Assembly: GCA_964392615.1 (NCBI GenBank)
Contig: CAYMRB010000185.1
Coordinates: forward strand, 1-18,132
Length of the DNA stretch: 18,132 nucleotides
Direction of reading: 5' to 3'
Origin: CAYMRB01 sp964392615
GTDB taxonomy: Bacteria > Planctomycetota > UBA8108
Made by a program: the position numbers and the translations under genes. This document shows, one piece after another, positions 16,412 to 18,132 of the stretch. The notes beneath the pieces were generated by a model. It was not told where the DNA came from. It worked only from the letters and a program-made list of their open reading frames with translations, and did no database searches. Position 1 is the stretch's first letter; each line of letters starts with the position of its first letter.

Positions 16412-16527
16412 CGGGGGAGGCTTCTCACGCCAGCTGAGTTGGCGGATAGCCGTTCATCCGGGACGTCCGAAATCGAAGTCGGCCGAGGTCGTGCTCGGTC
16501 AGAGAAGATGGTGGAAGCAGGGCACCG

Positions 16528-16911
16528 ATGGATAACAGGCGGTCTGTCCTCGTCGTCGAGGAAGACGACGCGGTCCGGCAGTTCGTGACGACAGTGCTGA
16601 GCTCGGACGTCGATCTGCGCATCACGGCGGCAGGTTGTTGCCGTGACACGGTGACGGCTCTCACGCAGAACGACTTCGATGTGGCTCTGATCGGCTGCGC
16701 TCTTGCCGATGGAAATGCTTGCGGCCTTGGCGAGGCCCTGCGTCAGTGTGCGGAACAGCGCGGTCGGTCCATCCACGTGATCGCGCTGAGGGGACCCGGA
16801 GCGTGCGACGAGGAGTGCCTGGGGCTCGGCGCTGATCAGCGCCTCACGAAGCCGTTTGGCCCCGAGGCTCTCCTGGACGCGGTCGCAGCAGGGCTGCAGC
16901 CCGCGCGATAA
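16528..16911 (+). CDS. Stand-alone degenerate receiver (pseudo-receiver) domain protein
   Basis: The 127-residue protein is a single response-regulator receiver domain with no output domain. The acidic pocket is present in SVLVVEEDDAVRQF (Glu11, Glu12, Asp13), and the conserved lysine is at 108 in LTKPFGPEALLDAV. The phospho-accepting Asp, expected where the sequence reads DVALIGCALADG, is Gly56. The conserved Ser/Thr before the lysine (usually VIALTA) is Arg88 in VIALRG. It therefore should not work by normal Asp phosphorylation. Such pseudo-receivers can signal through protein contacts alone; that is family knowledge, not shown here. A weak GGAAG lies about 10 nt before the ATG. It has seven cysteines, which is high for this family. 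No histidine kinase is nearby. Confidence 0.8.
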   Translation: MDNRRSVLVVEEDDAVRQFVTTVLSSDVDLRITAAGCCRDTVTALTQNDFDVALIGCALADGNACGLGEALRQCAEQRGRSIHVIALRGPGACDEECLGLGADQRLTKPFGPEALLDAVAAGLQPAR

Positions 16912-17218
16912 GCCGACATCCGCTTACCGAAGAGATCGCGCCAGGCTATCGAGTTCGTCGCCCTCGTCGATGCTCTGCTCGATGAGCGTCAGCGTCGCCG
17001 TTGCGTGCTTCTCCAGACGGTCGTGCCATCCGAAGGCTGGGGCACCATCGCGTAGCAGCGTGCCGCCACCGGACGCTCGAAGTCTCCCCTTCGACGTGTT
17101 CTACTGCGTTGTCGAGGAAGAGGGCCGGAGCACCGGACCGCCGTCGAGTCTGCCTGTCGAGTGCGCGCGCGGAACGCCCCTCCCCGAGAACGAACGCCCG
17201 AGCCGATACGAATTGAGC
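16912..17218. other. Non-coding or decayed region with open frames on both strands
   Basis: No gene can be supported in this 307-bp stretch. On the minus strand, 17100-16924 is open and ends in a protein-like string (RLEKHATATLTLIEQSIDEG, then DELDSLARSLR) with high G/C in third positions. It has no ATG or GTG, and an in-frame TAG at 17101-17103 cuts it off from an ATG at 17220. On the plus strand, the frame of the sulfatase below is open back to an ATG at 16982. A decayed gene end, or plain GC-rich shadowing, would both explain this. A promoter for the sulfatase should lie here, but no clear -35/-10 pair was seen. Confidence 0.4.
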
Positions 17219-18132
17219 ATGAAAGTCGAGATGAGAGCACTTCAAGCACAGATCCTCGCGTTGCTGATCCTCGTCGCCGCGCAATCCACAGCGGCGGAAC
17301 CGGTCCGACCGAACATCGTGTTCCTGTTCAGCGATGACCTGACGACCCAGGCGATCTCGTCCTATAGGTATGGCTTGGAGCTGCCGCCGACGCCGAACAT
17401 CGACCGACTGGCTCGGGAGGGCATGCTGTTCGAGAACAGCTTCTGCGGCAACAGCATCTGCACGCCGTCACGGGGCACCGTCATGACCGGGCTGCACAGC
17501 CACAAGAACGGCATCGTGCATCTGGGCGGTGCGCTGGATCCGAACGGGCCGTCCTGGCCGAAGGCGTTGCACAGCAGCGGCTACACGACCGCCGTCTTCG
17601 GCAAGTGGCACATGAAGACGAAGCCGAGCGGCTTCGATGCGTGGGAGGTCTTCAGCGGTCAGGGAAGCTACTACAACCCCGAGCTGTTCAGCTCCAAGGG
17701 GGGGAGCCGGAGAATCGAGGGTCACTCGACGGACGTCGTCACGGACCTCGCGCTGGGCTGGCTCGAGCGGCGCGATACTTCGAAGCCCTTCGCGCTGATG
17801 GTCCAGCACAAGGCGCCGCACCGCAATTGGAAGCCGAGTCTCGCGGAGCTCAAGCTCTACCGCGACATTCGACTGCCCGAGCCCCCGTCCCTGTTCGATG
17901 ACTACGCGGGGCGCGTGTCGGCCGCCAACCACAAGATGGGCATCGACAAGCACATGCGCATGGCGTACGACCTGATGCTCTTCCAGAAGGAGGAAGACCT
18001 CAAGTGGATCGGTCGTCTGACGCCTGCGCAGAAGGAGCAGTACCTCGCCGCCTTCAAGGCGGAGAACGACGCGTTTCTCGCGAATCCGCCGACGGGCAAG
18101 GCGCTCGTGCGATGGAAGTACCAGCGTTACAT
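17219..18132 (+). CDS. Secreted sulfatase, 3' end beyond the window
   Basis: The first 304 residues are present and the frame is open at the right edge. Two starts fit: the ATG at 17219 and the one at 17231. Both give a signal peptide ending near STAA26. The frame is also open upstream to 16982, but the signal peptide argues against that. Active-site elements are Asp39-Asp40 in FSDD, C-T-P-S-R with Cys81 as the formylglycine precursor, FGKWH with Lys129 and His131, and QHKAPHRNW with Lys198 and His201. The HKAPHRNW motif is one I associate with N-acetylglucosamine-6-sulfatase or mucin-desulfating enzymes. That assignment is tentative, because the C-terminal half is missing. Together with the other sulfatase it suggests a sulfated glycan substrate. 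Confidence 0.93.
   Translation, partial: MKVEMRALQAQILALLILVAAQSTAAEPVRPNIVFLFSDDLTTQAISSYRYGLELPPTPNIDRLAREGMLFENSFCGNSICTPSRGTVMTGLHSHKNGIVHLGGALDPNGPSWPKALHSSGYTTAVFGKWHMKTKPSGFDAWEVFSGQGSYYNPELFSSKGGSRRIEGHSTDVVTDLALGWLERRDTSKPFALMVQHKAPHRNWKPSLAELKLYRDIRLPEPPSLFDDYAGRVSAANHKMGIDKHMRMAYDLMLFQKEEDLKWIGRLTPAQKEQYLAAFKAENDAFLANPPTGKALVRWKYQRY

Noticed and set aside
16428..16444. CGCCA/TGGCG hairpin between the small hypothetical gene and the receiver gene
   Set aside because: The 5-bp stem has no following T-run and is expected by chance at this GC content.
16982..17218. A 79-codon upstream extension of the second sulfatase frame
   Set aside because: A normal signal peptide begins at 17219 or 17231, so the upstream stretch would bury it. 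The open frame is likely due to GC content.

Overview
The window looks like chromosome from a high-GC planctomycete (Planctomycetota). The reasons are two C-x-P-x-R sulfatases, a secreted PQQ-like propeller protein of the type that is abundant in that phylum, a paired dockerin-like calcium repeat written in the characteristic 'RRGDxDNxGxxDISDAI...NISDPIYALxFLFSGG' style, a ThuA-like protein, and long signal-peptide-bearing proteins of unknown function. This assignment is inference from gene content; no rRNA or other marker gene is present. No tRNA, rRNA, CRISPR array, transposase or integrase was seen.

Layout: positions 1-136 hold a TGGGTTCC octamer repeat and a leader. 137-6520 (+) holds three secreted proteins: a six-hairpin-glycosidase-like protein of unknown function, a methyltransferase-like/PQQ-propeller fusion, and a polysaccharide deacetylase whose start is probably coupled to the end of the gene before it. 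6525-9611 (-) is a 1028-residue alpha-glucuronidase-like protein with a malectin domain, converging on the deacetylase with only 4 bp between. A divergent region of about 250 bp follows, then 9860-11335 (+), an ankyrin/TolB-like propeller fusion. 11355-14761 (-) holds a 66-residue tail-anchored protein, an L-type lectin/dockerin protein and a complete sulfatase. 14970-16911 (+) holds a ThuA-like protein, a 106-residue unknown and a stand-alone degenerate receiver domain. After about 300 bp of ambiguous DNA a second sulfatase begins at 17219 and runs off the right edge.

Nearly all larger products carry Sec-type signal peptides, so the window describes an exported carbohydrate-processing set. 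Sulfate removal (two sulfatases), deacetylation (NodB domain), glucuronidase-like hydrolysis, carbohydrate recognition (malectin, L-type lectin, rhamnosidase-type Ig-like domain) and a ThuA-like enzyme would together suit a sulfated, acetylated, uronate-containing polysaccharide. That substrate is inference. The genes lie on both strands in several transcription units, so this is not one operon.

The points most worth a second look are the receiver domain that has lost its phospho-accepting Asp, the NodB deacetylase fused to a rhamnosidase-type accessory domain, the ankyrin/TolB-like secreted fusion, and short repeats (octamer at the left edge, 9-bp repeat in a signal peptide, nine-G tract before a ribosome binding site).
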